DNA of 64,000 nt from Bacillota bacterium. GTDB taxonomy: Bacteria > Bacillota > Clostridia > Acetivibrionales > Acetivibrionaceae. The notes beneath the pieces were generated by a model. The model did not search any database. It saw nothing but the letters and a program-made list of their open reading frames with translations, and was not told the origin of the DNA. Location: NCBI GenBank assembly GCA_023398495.1, contig JAEWSG010000220.1, positions 1 through 64,000 of the forward strand. The letters are read 5' to 3'. Within the stretch, counting starts at the first letter, position 1. Each line of letters opens with the position of its first letter. The translations under genes and the position numbers were made by a program. Shown here piece by piece: positions 50,514 through 60,783 of the stretch.

Positions 50514-51644
50514 ATGACAAAAGAGCTATTGAAAAGAAAGAAGGACAGACCGATAAGGGTTGCACAGATAATGGGGAAACATGTAACTGGAGGCATTAGG
50601 TCAGTTATAATGAATTATTATGAGCATATTGACAGGGGAAACATTCAGTTTGATTTTATTGTAGATTCTGACTCACCTTTAAAAGATTATTCTGAAATAG
50701 AGCGGTTGGGGGGAAGGGTATTCGAAATTCCTCCTGTTAAGAATTTGTTTGGTCATATCTATCAATGTTATAAGATTTTAAAGAGAGAAAAGTATCTGAT
50801 TGCTCATGGGTATGTTAATACATTAAATGTATTTCCCATGTTTGCGGCTATGCTGGCTGGCGTTCCTGTTAGAATTGCAGAGAATCTAAGTACTGCACAT
50901 CCTGGCGAAAAGAAAACAACTCTCAAAAACATATTAAGACCTTTTGCAAAAGTATTTCCGACACATTTGTCTGCAAATTCTAAATTTTCTGGTGAATGGA
51001 TATATGGAACTAAAAGTATGGATAAATGCAAAGTGTTTTATAATGCAATTAACCTTGACAAATTTAAATATGATATATCCCTCAGAGAAAAGACCAGAGA
51101 GAAATATGGATGGCAAAATAAGTTTGTAGTTGGGCATATCGGACGTTACGAATATCAGAAAAATCATGATTATTTGATTGATATTTTTGCTCAAATACAC
51201 AAAAAAGAGTCTACTGCAGTATTAGCACTTATTGGATACGGAAATCTGAAGGCTGAGATTTTTGCAAAGATTAATCGATTAGGATTGTCAGAGAATGTTG
51301 TTGATTTAGGTGGAAGAGAAGATATTGCGCAATTTTATAACGCAATGGATTGTTTTGTACTTCCTTCATTTTACGAAGGGCTACCAGTTGTAGGTATAGA
51401 AGCACAAGCAACCGGATTGCCATGTGTAATATCTTCAGAAGTTACAAAAGAAACGCAGATTACAGATATAGTTGACTTTGTTGATTTGAGAACACCTCCT
51501 GAAATATGGGCTGATACAGTCCTTAAGTGGAAGCCTTATAAAAGGAAAGATGTTGGTGAACAGATTACTGCTAGCGGTTACAACATTATTCGCGAAGCAC
51601 ATTTGTTGAAAGAATATTATACTGATTCACTAGAAGGGAGTTGA
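50514..51644 (+). CDS. GT4 family glycosyltransferase
   Basis: GT-B fold, retaining glycosyltransferase predicted to extend the repeat unit on undecaprenyl phosphate. Hallmarks are the acceptor loop KHVTGGIRSVIMNYYEHI, the donor-site start VVGHIGRYEYQKNHDYLI, and the EX7E motif EGLPVVGIE within FVLPSFYEGLPVVGIEAQATGLPCVIS. It is 376 aa and cytoplasmic. The stop overlaps the upstream codons of rfbA. Sugar specificity is unknown. It resembles the GT4 at 57619-58725 in layout. Confidence 0.9.
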   Translation: MTKELLKRKKDRPIRVAQIMGKHVTGGIRSVIMNYYEHIDRGNIQFDFIVDSDSPLKDYSEIERLGGRVFEIPPVKNLFGHIYQCYKILKREKYLIAHGYVNTLNVFPMFAAMLAGVPVRIAENLSTAHPGEKKTTLKNILRPFAKVFPTHLSANSKFSGEWIYGTKSMDKCKVFYNAINLDKFKYDISLREKTREKYGWQNKFVVGHIGRYEYQKNHDYLIDIFAQIHKKESTAVLALIGYGNLKAEIFAKINRLGLSENVVDLGGREDIAQFYNAMDCFVLPSFYEGLPVVGIEAQATGLPCVISSEVTKETQITDIVDFVDLRTPPEIWADTVLKWKPYKRKDVGEQITASGYNIIREAHLLKEYYTDSLEGS

Positions 51645-51649
51645 AAAAA

Positions 51650-52546
51650 ATGAAAGGAATTATTTTGGCTGGAGGTTCAGGTTCAAGGCTTTATCCTTTA
51701 ACAAAAGTAACTTCTAAGCAATTATTACCAATTTATGATAAACCTATGATCTATTATCCGATGTCTGTTTTAATGAATGCTGGCATCCGGGATATATTAA
51801 TTATTTCAACACCGTATGATACTCCACGGTTTGAAGCTTTGCTTGGAGATGGACAGCAGTTTGGTGTGAATTTGACATATGCAATTCAGCATTCCCCTGA
51901 TGGTTTGGCTCAGGCATTTATTATTGGAGCAGATTTTATTGGAAGTGATACTGTTGCGATGGTACTGGGTGATAATATCTTTGCTGGTCATGGTCTTAAG
52001 AAGAGGCTAACGGCAGCAGTAAACAATGCTAGTAGTGGAAGGGGTGCTACAATATTCGGCTATTATGTCGACGATCCTGAGCGATTTGGCATTGTAGAAT
52101 TTGATTCAGAAGGGCGTGCAATTTCTATTGAGGAAAAGCCGACTAATCCAAAGAGTAATTATTGTGTTACTGGTCTCTATTTCTATGATAACCGTGTAGT
52201 TGAATATGCAAAGAATTTGAAACCTTCAGCACGTGGTGAATTAGAAATTACAGATTTGAATCGTATTTATCTGGAGCAAGGTGATTTGAATGTTGTACTT
52301 TTAGGGCAGGGATTTACATGGCTAGATACAGGAACGCACGAAAGTCTGGTTGAGGCTACTAATTTTGTAAAAACTGTTGAAACGCATCAGCACCGAAAGA
52401 TTGCTTGTCTCGAAGAGATTGCATACCTAAATGGATGGATTACAGAAAAAGATTTGATCGAAGTATACGAAGCGATGAAGAAAAACCAGTATGGTCAGTA
52501 TCTAAAAGACGTACTAGATGGAAAGTACATTGACGTACTGCAATGA
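51650..52546 (+). CDS. rfbA: glucose-1-phosphate thymidylyltransferase
   Basis: First step of dTDP-L-rhamnose synthesis: glucose-1-phosphate plus dTTP gives dTDP-glucose. The nucleotide-binding signature is GGSGSRLYPLT; LGDNIFAG, EEKPTNPKSNYCVTGLYFYD and TWLDTGTHESL match RmlA. The ATG at 51650 is used because GAAGGGAG lies upstream; a TTG at 51641 is in frame but overlaps the previous stop. The 298 aa length is typical. It opens the order rfbA-rfbB-rfbD-rfbC. Confidence 0.96.
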   Translation: MKGIILAGGSGSRLYPLTKVTSKQLLPIYDKPMIYYPMSVLMNAGIRDILIISTPYDTPRFEALLGDGQQFGVNLTYAIQHSPDGLAQAFIIGADFIGSDTVAMVLGDNIFAGHGLKKRLTAAVNNASSGRGATIFGYYVDDPERFGIVEFDSEGRAISIEEKPTNPKSNYCVTGLYFYDNRVVEYAKNLKPSARGELEITDLNRIYLEQGDLNVVLLGQGFTWLDTGTHESLVEATNFVKTVETHQHRKIACLEEIAYLNGWITEKDLIEVYEAMKKNQYGQYLKDVLDGKYIDVLQ

Positions 52547-52610
52547 TGACCATATTTTCATATAATATATTGAACTATTAATGATAGAAAAAATGAGGAG
52601 TAGAAAAATT

Positions 52611-53666
52611 ATGAATATTATTGTTACTGGCGGAGCAGGATTTATCGGAAGCAATTTTATATTCCATATGTTGAATAAGTACCAAGAATATAGGATTATA
52701 TGCTTGGATAAGCTGACCTATGCAGGAAATTTGTCTACGTTAGCTTCTGTAATGGATAATCCTAACTTCCGTTTTGTAAAAGCCGATATCTGTGATAGAG
52801 AAGCAGTCTACAAACTGTTTGAGGAAGAACACCCAGATATAATTGTTAATTTTGCGGCCGAATCTCATGTTGATCGTTCTATTGAGAATCCTGGCATTTT
52901 TCTTGAAACCAACATTGTAGGAACTGCTGTCATGATGGATGCATGTCGTAAGTATGGTATTATCAGATATCATCAGGTTTCTACCGATGAAGTTTATGGG
53001 GATTTGCCTTTAGACCGTCCGGATTTGTTCTTTACTGAGAATACTCCGATTCACACTAGCTCTCCATATAGTAGCTCAAAGGCAGCTGCTGACTTGCTTG
53101 TGTTAGCCTATCATAGAACTTATGGTTTACCAGTGTCAATTAGTCGTTGTTCGAATAATTACGGACCATATCATTTTCCTGAGAAATTGATTCCGTTGAT
53201 GATTGCCAATGCACTAAATGACAAGTCACTTCCTGTTTATGGTGAGGGATTGAACGTACGTGACTGGCTGTATGTTGAAGACCACTGTAAGGCAATTGAC
53301 CTTATTATTCACAAAGGAACCATAGGGGAAGTATACAATATTGGTGGACACAACGAAATGAAAAATATAGATATAGTCAGAATTATTTGCAAAGCGTTAG
53401 GTAAACCTGAGAGTTTGATAACATATGTTACAGATCGGAAGGGTCATGATATGCGATATGCAATTGATCCAACAAAAATTCATAATGAACTTGGTTGGTT
53501 GCCAGAAACGATGTTCAAGGAAGGTATACAGAAGACCATACGGTGGTATTTAGATAACAGAGAATGGTGGGAAAACATAATTTCTGGAGATTATCAGAAC
53601 TATTACCAGGAAATGTATGGCAATAGAGAAGAAGTGGCCAGCGTGTCCGAGGGGGATAATAAATGA
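52611..53666 (+). CDS. rfbB: dTDP-glucose 4,6-dehydratase
   Basis: Second rhamnose step, NAD-dependent conversion of dTDP-glucose to the 4-keto-6-deoxy sugar. The Rossmann motif is TGGAGFIGSNF. Catalysis uses STDEVYGDL (Asp-Glu pair) and YSSSK (YxxxK); the LRVRDW-type end is present as EGLNVRDWLYVEDHCKAI. The ATG at 52611 follows GAGGAGTAG; codons upstream to 52581 run through the site. The start of rfbD overlaps its stop by 4 nt. Confidence 0.96.
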   Translation: MNIIVTGGAGFIGSNFIFHMLNKYQEYRIICLDKLTYAGNLSTLASVMDNPNFRFVKADICDREAVYKLFEEEHPDIIVNFAAESHVDRSIENPGIFLETNIVGTAVMMDACRKYGIIRYHQVSTDEVYGDLPLDRPDLFFTENTPIHTSSPYSSSKAAADLLVLAYHRTYGLPVSISRCSNNYGPYHFPEKLIPLMIANALNDKSLPVYGEGLNVRDWLYVEDHCKAIDLIIHKGTIGEVYNIGGHNEMKNIDIVRIICKALGKPESLITYVTDRKGHDMRYAIDPTKIHNELGWLPETMFKEGIQKTIRWYLDNREWWENIISGDYQNYYQEMYGNREEVASVSEGDNK

Positions 53667-54544
53667 AAGTTTTAGTTACTGGATTTAAAGGGCAGCTCGG
53701 ATATGATGTAGTAAATGAGTTGGAAAAAAGGCGATATACCGCAGTTGGCGTGGACATTGATGATATGGATATTACGGATGCTGCTTCTGTGAGAGCTGTT
53801 ATGAAAAAAGTTAATCCAGATGCCGTCATTCACTGTGCTGCGTGGACAGCTGTAGACTTAGCTGAAGATGAAGATAAGATTGATAAGGTTAGGGCAGTGA
53901 ACGCTACAGGAACCGAAAATATTGCCAAAGTATGTAAAGAATTGGATTGTAAAATGATTTATATTAGTACAGACTACGTATTCAACGGTGAAGGTACACA
54001 TTTCTGGGAGCCAGATGAGACAAATTACCAGCCACTTAATATATATGGACAGACAAAATATGAAGGAGAATTGGCTGTTAGAAGTAATCTGGAAAAGTAT
54101 TTTATTGTTCGCATAGCTTGGGTGTTTGGTATCAATGGAAAGAATTTTATCAAGACTATGCTGAATTTAGGCAAATCCAAAGATAAGATTACAGTTGTTT
54201 GCGATCAGATTGGCTCTCCGACTTATACTTACGACTTAGCTCGTTTACTGGTAGATATGGTGGAAACGAATAAGTATGGTATGTATCATGCTACCAATGA
54301 GGGTATCTGCTCATGGTATGAATTTGCCCGTGAAATTTTCCGACAGGCTGCAGCAATGGGAAGGAAAGAATATGATGAAGAGCATCTATCTGTATTTCCT
54401 GTAACAGCTGACAATTATCCAACTAAAGCAAAGCGTCCATCAAACAGCCGCTTGAGCAAGGAGAAGCTGTCAGCCAATGGATTTGATAGACTTCCTACTT
54501 GGCAGGATGCACTAGGACGCTATTTGAAAGAGATTGAGTTTTGA
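53663..54544 (+). CDS. rfbD: dTDP-4-dehydrorhamnose reductase
   Basis: Final rhamnose step: NAD(P)H reduction of dTDP-4-keto-L-rhamnose. It has GFKGQLGYDV at the N-terminus, the CAAWTAVDLAEDE segment, STDYVFNGEG and YGQTKYEGE (YxxxK), all RmlD hallmarks. It is 293 aa. It overlaps rfbB by 4 nt (ATGA), indicating translational coupling. Confidence 0.95.
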   Translation: MKVLVTGFKGQLGYDVVNELEKRRYTAVGVDIDDMDITDAASVRAVMKKVNPDAVIHCAAWTAVDLAEDEDKIDKVRAVNATGTENIAKVCKELDCKMIYISTDYVFNGEGTHFWEPDETNYQPLNIYGQTKYEGELAVRSNLEKYFIVRIAWVFGINGKNFIKTMLNLGKSKDKITVVCDQIGSPTYTYDLARLLVDMVETNKYGMYHATNEGICSWYEFAREIFRQAAAMGRKEYDEEHLSVFPVTADNYPTKAKRPSNSRLSKEKLSANGFDRLPTWQDALGRYLKEIEF

Positions 54545-54577
54545 TATGGATTTATGTAGTAGAGGAGGTAAAACACA

Positions 54578-55180
54578 GTGGGACAGATTAAAGTAGCGAA
54601 GTGTCCGATTGAAGGGCTTTATAGTATAGAACCTGCAGTTTATGGTGATGCTCGTGGTTATTTTATGGAAACTTATAACCAGAGAGATATGGCGGATGTT
54701 GGATTAAACATGGTGTTTGTTCAGGATAATCAGTCTTGTTCTACAAAAGGCGTACTTCGTGGTCTTCATTTTCAGAAGCATTTTCCGCAAGGTAAGTTAG
54801 TTCGCGTAGTGAAAGGTACTGTATTTGATGTAGCGGTTGATCTGCGCAGCAATTCCAAAACCTATGGAAAATGGTATGGTGTAGAACTATCTGAGGAGAA
54901 TAAGAAGCAGTTCTACATTTCAGAAGGTTTTGCGCACGGTTTCCTGGTTCTGTCTGATGTGGCTGAGTTATGCTATAAATGTACTGACTTCTATCATCCC
55001 GGTGATGAGGGTGGTATGGCATGGAACGACCCAGAGATTGGTATTGAGTGGCCAGAGGTGATAGGCTTTTATAACGGCAGCGCCTCTGCAACAGGATATA
55101 AGATGACTGATGGTACACCAATAAATATTAGCGATAAAGATCAAAAGTGGTTAGGTTTGAAAGATACATTCAGCTTTTAA
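54578..55180 (+). CDS. rfbC: dTDP-4-dehydrorhamnose 3,5-epimerase
   Basis: Third rhamnose step; cupin enzyme that epimerises C3 and C5. GVLRGLHFQ carries the catalytic His, followed by QGKLVRVVKGTVFDVAVDLR and FYISEGFAHGFLVLSD. It is 200 aa. The start is GTG after AGAGGAGG. With rfbA, rfbB and rfbD it completes dTDP-L-rhamnose synthesis in this locus. Confidence 0.96.
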   Translation: MGQIKVAKCPIEGLYSIEPAVYGDARGYFMETYNQRDMADVGLNMVFVQDNQSCSTKGVLRGLHFQKHFPQGKLVRVVKGTVFDVAVDLRSNSKTYGKWYGVELSEENKKQFYISEGFAHGFLVLSDVAELCYKCTDFYHPGDEGGMAWNDPEIGIEWPEVIGFYNGSASATGYKMTDGTPINISDKDQKWLGLKDTFSF

Positions 55181-55196
55181 TAATAGGAGAAGAAAA

Positions 55197-56270
55197 ATGC
55201 TTAATGATATAACAAATGTAAAGATTGAAAGCATACAAATATTAAGAGCGTTTGCTTGTTTGATTGTATTTATTTATCATTTACCTCAGAAGTATGGAAG
55301 TTCTGGATTTGCTTTATCAATCTTTTTTACTATTAGTGGTTATTTGCTCATTAAAGGGATGAAAAAAGGAAAACTCTATTATTTTAGAAAAAAGTGGATA
55401 AGACTTTTACCATTATACTGGTTGTTAACTATTTTTTTATATTGTATTTCAAAAATCGTTCCTGGATTTTTGGGTAGTGAAAGACTTACTGTTATAGAAT
55501 TAATAAAGTCACTGTTTTTTATTCCTTATTTTTCAGAGGGTAAAAATATTTTTCCAATTTTAAGTGTTGGATGGACACTTATAATTGAAGTGTTTGTTTA
55601 TATATCTTTTTATTTTTGTTATATAGTAGGAGAGATTATTTCCAAGAACAAGGATACTAAATTGGTATTGTCTGTTTTATTATTTGCAACAGTAATATTT
55701 TCAGGACAGATTGTTAAAATGCTTATTGGGTCATTTGAAAGTGCATTTATTGAAGTCTACTCTTCAAAATATTTATTTTCTTTTTTAATTGGCATGCTTA
55801 TTTATATTTTTGAAAAGAATAATTTGGCCGTTTTCCACTCAATAAAACTTCGTTTTTCTTCCATATTATGTATTGGATTGTTAATATTTAGTTTTTTCTA
55901 TTTTACATTTGTGAATGAAATTGCCCCTATCTTGTTTGCAGGTATAATATTTTTTATTTGTATAAATTTTATGCTAGATACGAAAAGATATAAAGTGTTT
56001 ACCTGTATAGGTGATATAAGCTTTTCATTTTACCTTATTCATAAATTTGCTATTATGGGATTAGATAAGTTAGTTTTTCATAATAAACAAGGTTTATTCT
56101 ATGCTTTTTGTTCTGCGATTCTTGCATTGCTATTGTCACTTTTTGCTGCATATATTTCTTATTTGATTTTTGAGGTTAAGATTACTAAATTTTTGAAAAG
56201 GCTATTTTGTAAAGACCATATTGATAGCAATTCAGAACGTATGAGTGGAGGTTTAAAAATGAAATGTTAA
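55197..56270 (+). CDS. acyltransferase family 3 membrane protein (OafA/YrhL-like)
   Basis: Integral membrane O-acyltransferase that probably acetylates the polysaccharide. About ten hydrophobic helices over 357 aa. The family start pattern QILRAFACLIVFIYHLPQKYG contains the conserved Arg and catalytic His; FFTISGYLLIKGMKKGKLYYFRKKWIRLLPLYW follows. From here onward the genes are clearly richer in A/T and in A/T-ending codons than rfbABCD. The next gene starts within its last codons. Confidence 0.9.
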   Translation: MLNDITNVKIESIQILRAFACLIVFIYHLPQKYGSSGFALSIFFTISGYLLIKGMKKGKLYYFRKKWIRLLPLYWLLTIFLYCISKIVPGFLGSERLTVIELIKSLFFIPYFSEGKNIFPILSVGWTLIIEVFVYISFYFCYIVGEIISKNKDTKLVLSVLLFATVIFSGQIVKMLIGSFESAFIEVYSSKYLFSFLIGMLIYIFEKNNLAVFHSIKLRFSSILCIGLLIFSFFYFTFVNEIAPILFAGIIFFICINFMLDTKRYKVFTCIGDISFSFYLIHKFAIMGLDKLVFHNKQGLFYAFCSAILALLLSLFAAYISYLIFEVKITKFLKRLFCKDHIDSNSERMSGGLKMKC

Positions 56271-57622
56271 TTGTTTTCTTTATAATTTTACTTGTAATAT
56301 TATATTTTTCATATGAGTTCACTGGTAGAAATATATACTCTCCATCTTTTATGTTGAGTGCAGGCTATAGTGTGACAACGATCTTTGCTATTTACAATGA
56401 GGAGAGGTGGGGAACAGAAGTTTCATTTTGGATGTTGTTGATCTTACTTATTGGTATTTTTTCTTTTACTATTACCCAGTTATTTCTTAGTAGAATCTTC
56501 CCTAAACCTAGTGCAAAGAAAAATAGTTTAATTTGTTATCAGATGGAGTATCTGCAAAAGGCAACTAGTTCAATCAGCAAAGTACTTCTGGTTACTGCAG
56601 TATCTCTGATAATGTCTTATTTCTTGTATCTTGACGTTATACGTATTGCATATATTAATTTTAGAGAATGGGGAAATCTGTTATACAATTTTAAGAGTAA
56701 TATTAGTGATTATAGACTAAGTAGTCTTTCGACCATAGGATTTAGATGGACAAAAGCTTTCGCATATTTTTATTTATTTGTTTTCATAAATAATATTAGT
56801 GACATTTCCAAAACAAAATGGGAAAAGATAAGAAAAAATATTATATTTCTCTTACCATGTTTAGTATATATAGGGCAATCTCTTTTAATTGGAGGACGCA
56901 TAAGTATAGTTATGTTTATCATAGCAGCGTTATTTTTGGCTTACTTAATAAAGTTTTACAAATATAGGAAATGGATGCAAATTGATATCAAGAAAATTAT
57001 TATAGCAGCAGTTTTTTTTGTTGCATTTTGTGTATTTTTCTATGAAGTTCAAGAGTTGATTGGTAGACAACAAGAAAGTGAAGGTATATTAGATTATATT
57101 GCAAGTTACTTAGGTGGATCAATTGATTTGTTTAGTCAGTATATTCGAGAACCTATGGGAAGACAAGAATATATTGAGACTTTTTCAGGGATTATTTCAA
57201 ATCTACAAAATTATTTTGGGATGTTTCTAAATGTACAATATCATACAACTCATGAGTTTAGAAGAGCTGCAAGTGGAGTGTTGATTGGAAATACATACAC
57301 AGGATTTAGGAATTATTATAATGATTTTGGATTATCTGGTGTATTTATTTTTACAGTGTTATTATCGCTGATTTTTTGTGGAGTATATTATATAATCAGT
57401 CAATATAATTCTTTAAATAGAATGAGAGTGTTTCTGATTATTACATATTCGATGTTACTATATTGTATTCCTTTTCATTTCTTTACAGATTACTTCTTTT
57501 TAGGAGTGTCTATTAGTTTTATGTTGGATATTGCCTTTGTATTTTTTGCAGTACTTTTTGTTTGTAAAAAGATTCCTAAACAAATTAATATTCAGAATGA
57601 AGAAAAGGGAGTATTAAGATGA
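56264..57622 (+). CDS. wzy: oligosaccharide repeat-unit polymerase (Wzy-like)
   Basis: Polytopic membrane protein (452 aa, about 11-12 helices) that would polymerise lipid-linked repeat units outside the membrane. There is no strict motif; the call rests on topology, low similarity typical of Wzy, a large extracytoplasmic loop (LIGRQQESEGILDYIASYLGGSIDLFSQYIREP), and the presence of a Wzx flippase and Wzz in the same locus. The NTYTGFRNYYNDFGLSG segment is seen in O-antigen polymerase relatives. It overlaps both neighbours by a few nt. Confidence 0.82.
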   Translation: MLIVFFIILLVILYFSYEFTGRNIYSPSFMLSAGYSVTTIFAIYNEERWGTEVSFWMLLILLIGIFSFTITQLFLSRIFPKPSAKKNSLICYQMEYLQKATSSISKVLLVTAVSLIMSYFLYLDVIRIAYINFREWGNLLYNFKSNISDYRLSSLSTIGFRWTKAFAYFYLFVFINNISDISKTKWEKIRKNIIFLLPCLVYIGQSLLIGGRISIVMFIIAALFLAYLIKFYKYRKWMQIDIKKIIIAAVFFVAFCVFFYEVQELIGRQQESEGILDYIASYLGGSIDLFSQYIREPMGRQEYIETFSGIISNLQNYFGMFLNVQYHTTHEFRRAASGVLIGNTYTGFRNYYNDFGLSGVFIFTVLLSLIFCGVYYIISQYNSLNRMRVFLIITYSMLLYCIPFHFFTDYFFLGVSISFMLDIAFVFFAVLFVCKKIPKQINIQNEEKGVLR

Positions 57623-58725
57623 ATCCTATTAAAATTGTACATATTGTATGCAGAATGGAGTTTGGTGGGGTAGAATCCGTTATTCTAAACTATATGAAGC
57701 AATTAGATAAATCGCGCTTTGAGTTTCATATTATTACTCAGGATATTAATGATGAAAAATGTATAAAAAGCTTTATTGATGAAGGATTTACTGTACATAT
57801 AATAACTCATAAAAGAAAAAATATTGTTAGAAATGTAATACAATTATTCAAAGTTCTCCGCAAAAATCGCTTTAAAATTATTCATAGTCATATGACGCTA
57901 ACAAATTTTTATGTACTTCTTTTAGCAATGTTTTTGGGGAGTAAAGTAAGAATCTCACATTCCCATAATGACATGCATGCTGACAGTAAAATAAAAAGTT
58001 TTCTATATAAAGTATTGAGTATAGTAAATTGTACTGTTGCAACTCATTATTTTGCATGTGGTGTTGATGCAGCCTCTTTTCTTTTTGGAAGTAAAAATAT
58101 GTACACTGGTAAAGTTCATATATTAAATAATGCTATTGATACTGAAAAATATAGTTATAATGTCAAAATTCGAGAGAGTATCAGAAAGCAATTAGAGGTT
58201 GAAGAAAAAGTTTGTGTCGGACATGTGGGAAGATTTATGGAGCAAAAAAATCAGTTATTTCTCCTTGAGATTTTTGCAGATTACCATAAAGAAAATCCCA
58301 ATAGTGTTCTTTTATTAATTGGTGACGGTGAATTAAAGGATAAGTTAATAAAAAAAAGTCGTGAACTTGAAATTAGTGGTTCAGTTATTTTTACTGGGAA
58401 CGTAAGTAATGTAAATGAATACTATCATGCTATGGATATATTTTTGTTGCCATCTCATTTTGAAGGATTACCAGTAGTATTAGTTGAAGCTCAGTGTTCG
58501 GGATTACCATGTCTTGTATCGGATAAAGTTGACAAACGTTGTAATTTTGGGAATGAAGTCAAGTTTATTTCTATAGACAATACTAATAATTGGGTTAGGG
58601 AAATGAAAAAAATTACTGCCTTAAGACGAGAGGATGGCACAAATAAACTAAGGAATAATCATTATAGTATTAAGGATGAAGCAAAGTGGTTGGAGAATTT
58701 TTATATTGATACTGTAAGGGGATGA
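57619..58725 (+). CDS. GT4 family glycosyltransferase (EpsF-like)
   Basis: GT-B glycosyltransferase, 368 aa. N-terminal VCRMEFGGVESVILNYMKQLDKSRFEFHI matches EpsF/capsular GT4 enzymes; the donor site has VGHVGRFMEQKNQLFLLEIF and the EX7E motif EGLPVVLVE. It starts 4 nt inside the Wzy stop. It probably adds one sugar to the repeat unit; donor unknown. Codon use is as AT-rich as its neighbours. Confidence 0.91.
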   Translation: MNPIKIVHIVCRMEFGGVESVILNYMKQLDKSRFEFHIITQDINDEKCIKSFIDEGFTVHIITHKRKNIVRNVIQLFKVLRKNRFKIIHSHMTLTNFYVLLLAMFLGSKVRISHSHNDMHADSKIKSFLYKVLSIVNCTVATHYFACGVDAASFLFGSKNMYTGKVHILNNAIDTEKYSYNVKIRESIRKQLEVEEKVCVGHVGRFMEQKNQLFLLEIFADYHKENPNSVLLLIGDGELKDKLIKKSRELEISGSVIFTGNVSNVNEYYHAMDIFLLPSHFEGLPVVLVEAQCSGLPCLVSDKVDKRCNFGNEVKFISIDNTNNWVREMKKITALRREDGTNKLRNNHYSIKDEAKWLENFYIDTVRG

Positions 58726-58734
58726 AAATGCTTT

Positions 58735-59637
58735 ATGACAAGAGTAACTGTGCTTATGTCTACATATAACGGTGAACTATATTTAAAAGAGCAAATAGAG
58801 AGTATACTTTGTCAACAAGATGTAGAAGTAAACCTTTTTGTAAGGGATGATGGTTCGACAGATCATACACAAGAAATATTAGAACAGTATGCTACAGAAG
58901 GAAAATTGAAATGGTATACAGGTGAAAATCTTAGATCTGCCAGAAGTTTTATGCATTTGGTGCGAAGTGCAGAAGAAACACCTTATTATGCATTCAGCGA
59001 TCAGGATGATGTATGGAAGTCAGATAAATTGAGCCGTGCAATTCAGATATTAGAGACTAAAGATGGAACACTACCATTGTTGTATAGTAGCGATTATCAA
59101 CTTGTGGATGTGAATTTAAATCCTTTAGCTGAGACCTATCATGTTTCTACGACTACTTTTGCAGCTGCGATTTTATCAAGTTGTGCTACAGGATGCACTG
59201 TGGTTTTTAACTTGAATTTAAGAAATAAATTATGTGAATATGAACCTGAATTTCAAGCTATGCACGATAGCTGGGCTAATCGAGTTTGTTTGGCAGTTGG
59301 TGGGCAGGTGTTCTTCGATAAGCATTATAAATCAATATACTATAGACAGCATGGAAATAATGTTGATGGAGGAACAAAAACATTAAACAATAGAGTGAAA
59401 AGAGTTATTGAAAGATTTTTACGAAAAGAATGCTTAGCTAGCCGTCAGGCACAAGAATTACTAAACGGTTATAGTAAATATATGTCAAAGGATAATCTTC
59501 GTATAACTAAGTGTGTTGCAGAATATAGAAATTCAATTAAAAAGCGATTGGAATTGTTTTTTTCAAAAGAAATTACAACACCATACAGAAGACTAAACAT
59601 GGGAATTAAAGTTGCAATATTATTTGGATACTTTTAA
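58735..59637 (+). CDS. GT2 family glycosyltransferase
   Basis: GT-A, inverting glycosyltransferase with the start VTVLMSTYNGELYLKEQIESIL, the nucleotide-binding DDGSTDHT and the region FSDQDDVW that carries the metal-binding Asp residues. The 300 aa length and the C-terminal basic segment are similar to rhamnosyltransferase-like family 2 enzymes, which would suit the rhamnose genes upstream, but this is inference. Confidence 0.9.
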   Translation: MTRVTVLMSTYNGELYLKEQIESILCQQDVEVNLFVRDDGSTDHTQEILEQYATEGKLKWYTGENLRSARSFMHLVRSAEETPYYAFSDQDDVWKSDKLSRAIQILETKDGTLPLLYSSDYQLVDVNLNPLAETYHVSTTTFAAAILSSCATGCTVVFNLNLRNKLCEYEPEFQAMHDSWANRVCLAVGGQVFFDKHYKSIYYRQHGNNVDGGTKTLNNRVKRVIERFLRKECLASRQAQELLNGYSKYMSKDNLRITKCVAEYRNSIKKRLELFFSKEITTPYRRLNMGIKVAILFGYF

Positions 59638-59651
59638 AGGAGGTGAAAGCT

Positions 59652-60764
59652 ATGAAAAAGGTAATATTGATAACCCGACATGCAATTCCAAACTATGGGT
59701 CAATTTTGCAGGCTTTTGCTTCGGTGCAGTTGCTTATTGAAAAAGGCTATGATGTTAAAATTTTAGATTATGTTCCTATTGATGAAATACCGAGAAGATT
59801 GTATATTCCAATGCTTAAAGGTTCGCGTTTTGCGCAACATAAAGTTCTGAAGTATGCATATATAACTTTGAGAATGCCAGATTTTTGGGTGATGGGATCA
59901 AAGTTTAGAAGATTTCAAAAAGACTTATTGCCATTAACTAAAACTTTTCACCATAATAACGATTTGAGAGAAGAGACATTTAACGCTGATATATATATTA
60001 CAGGGAGTGATCAAGTTTGGGGGCCAATTGCATTAAATGAATATGATGCGAGCTACTTTTTGGATTTTCTGCCCAAAGAATCAAAAAGGTTGGCATTTAG
60101 TGCAAGCTTTGGAAATACAAAATTTTCAGAAATTGCATTGGCCGAGTACAAAAAGATGCTTAGTTTGTATGACCAGATAATGGTTCGAGAGAAGTCAGCT
60201 ATTGGGCTTTTAGAGTCTTTAGGAATTCATGGAGTTAATCAAGTTTTGGATCCGACGCTGATGTTTAATAAATCATTTTGGGAGACTAAAATAACAACAA
60301 TTCCTAGGAATGATAAGTATGTACTTGTATATCAAGTTCATGACAATAAGAAAATGGAACTTTATGCAAAACAGTTATCTAAAAAATTAGGATTTAGGTT
60401 GGTACGGCTTAGTAATTCATTCGCTCATATTTTGAGAGGAGGAAAGTTTGAGTATTTGCCAGAACCAGGTCGGTTTTTGAATTTATTTAGGAATGCTGAA
60501 TATGTTGTGACTAATTCATTCCATGCAACTGTCTTTTCTTTAATATTTGAACGACCATTTAGTATAATTCATTCTGGTGAAACAAATACGAGGATAAACT
60601 CTTTGTTAAATTTAGTTCGACTCGAAGGCAGACAAATTAAAGATTTCGAAGATTTTAGTCAGATTACAAAGCAGATTGATTTTGATCCAGTACGCCAAAC
60701 CCTTGAGCAAGAAAGAATAAATTCTAATATCGTGATAGACAATTGCCTATCGAGGATTGAATGA
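59652..60764 (+). CDS. polysaccharide pyruvyl transferase family protein
   Basis: Predicted to add a ketal-linked pyruvate from phosphoenolpyruvate to a sugar of the repeat unit. Start pattern VILITRHAIPNYGSILQAFASVQLL, then ITGSDQVWGP and NSFHATVFSLIFERPF are family features. The ATG at 59652 follows AAAGGAGGTG; an upstream in-frame GTG at 59643 lies within that site. A second, more divergent family member lies at 62227-63441. Pyruvylated surface polymers bind SLH domains, which this organism uses. Confidence 0.88.
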   Translation: MKKVILITRHAIPNYGSILQAFASVQLLIEKGYDVKILDYVPIDEIPRRLYIPMLKGSRFAQHKVLKYAYITLRMPDFWVMGSKFRRFQKDLLPLTKTFHHNNDLREETFNADIYITGSDQVWGPIALNEYDASYFLDFLPKESKRLAFSASFGNTKFSEIALAEYKKMLSLYDQIMVREKSAIGLLESLGIHGVNQVLDPTLMFNKSFWETKITTIPRNDKYVLVYQVHDNKKMELYAKQLSKKLGFRLVRLSNSFAHILRGGKFEYLPEPGRFLNLFRNAEYVVTNSFHATVFSLIFERPFSIIHSGETNTRINSLLNLVRLEGRQIKDFEDFSQITKQIDFDPVRQTLEQERINSNIVIDNCLSRIE

Positions 60765-60783
60765 AAGGAGCAACGAGTCTACT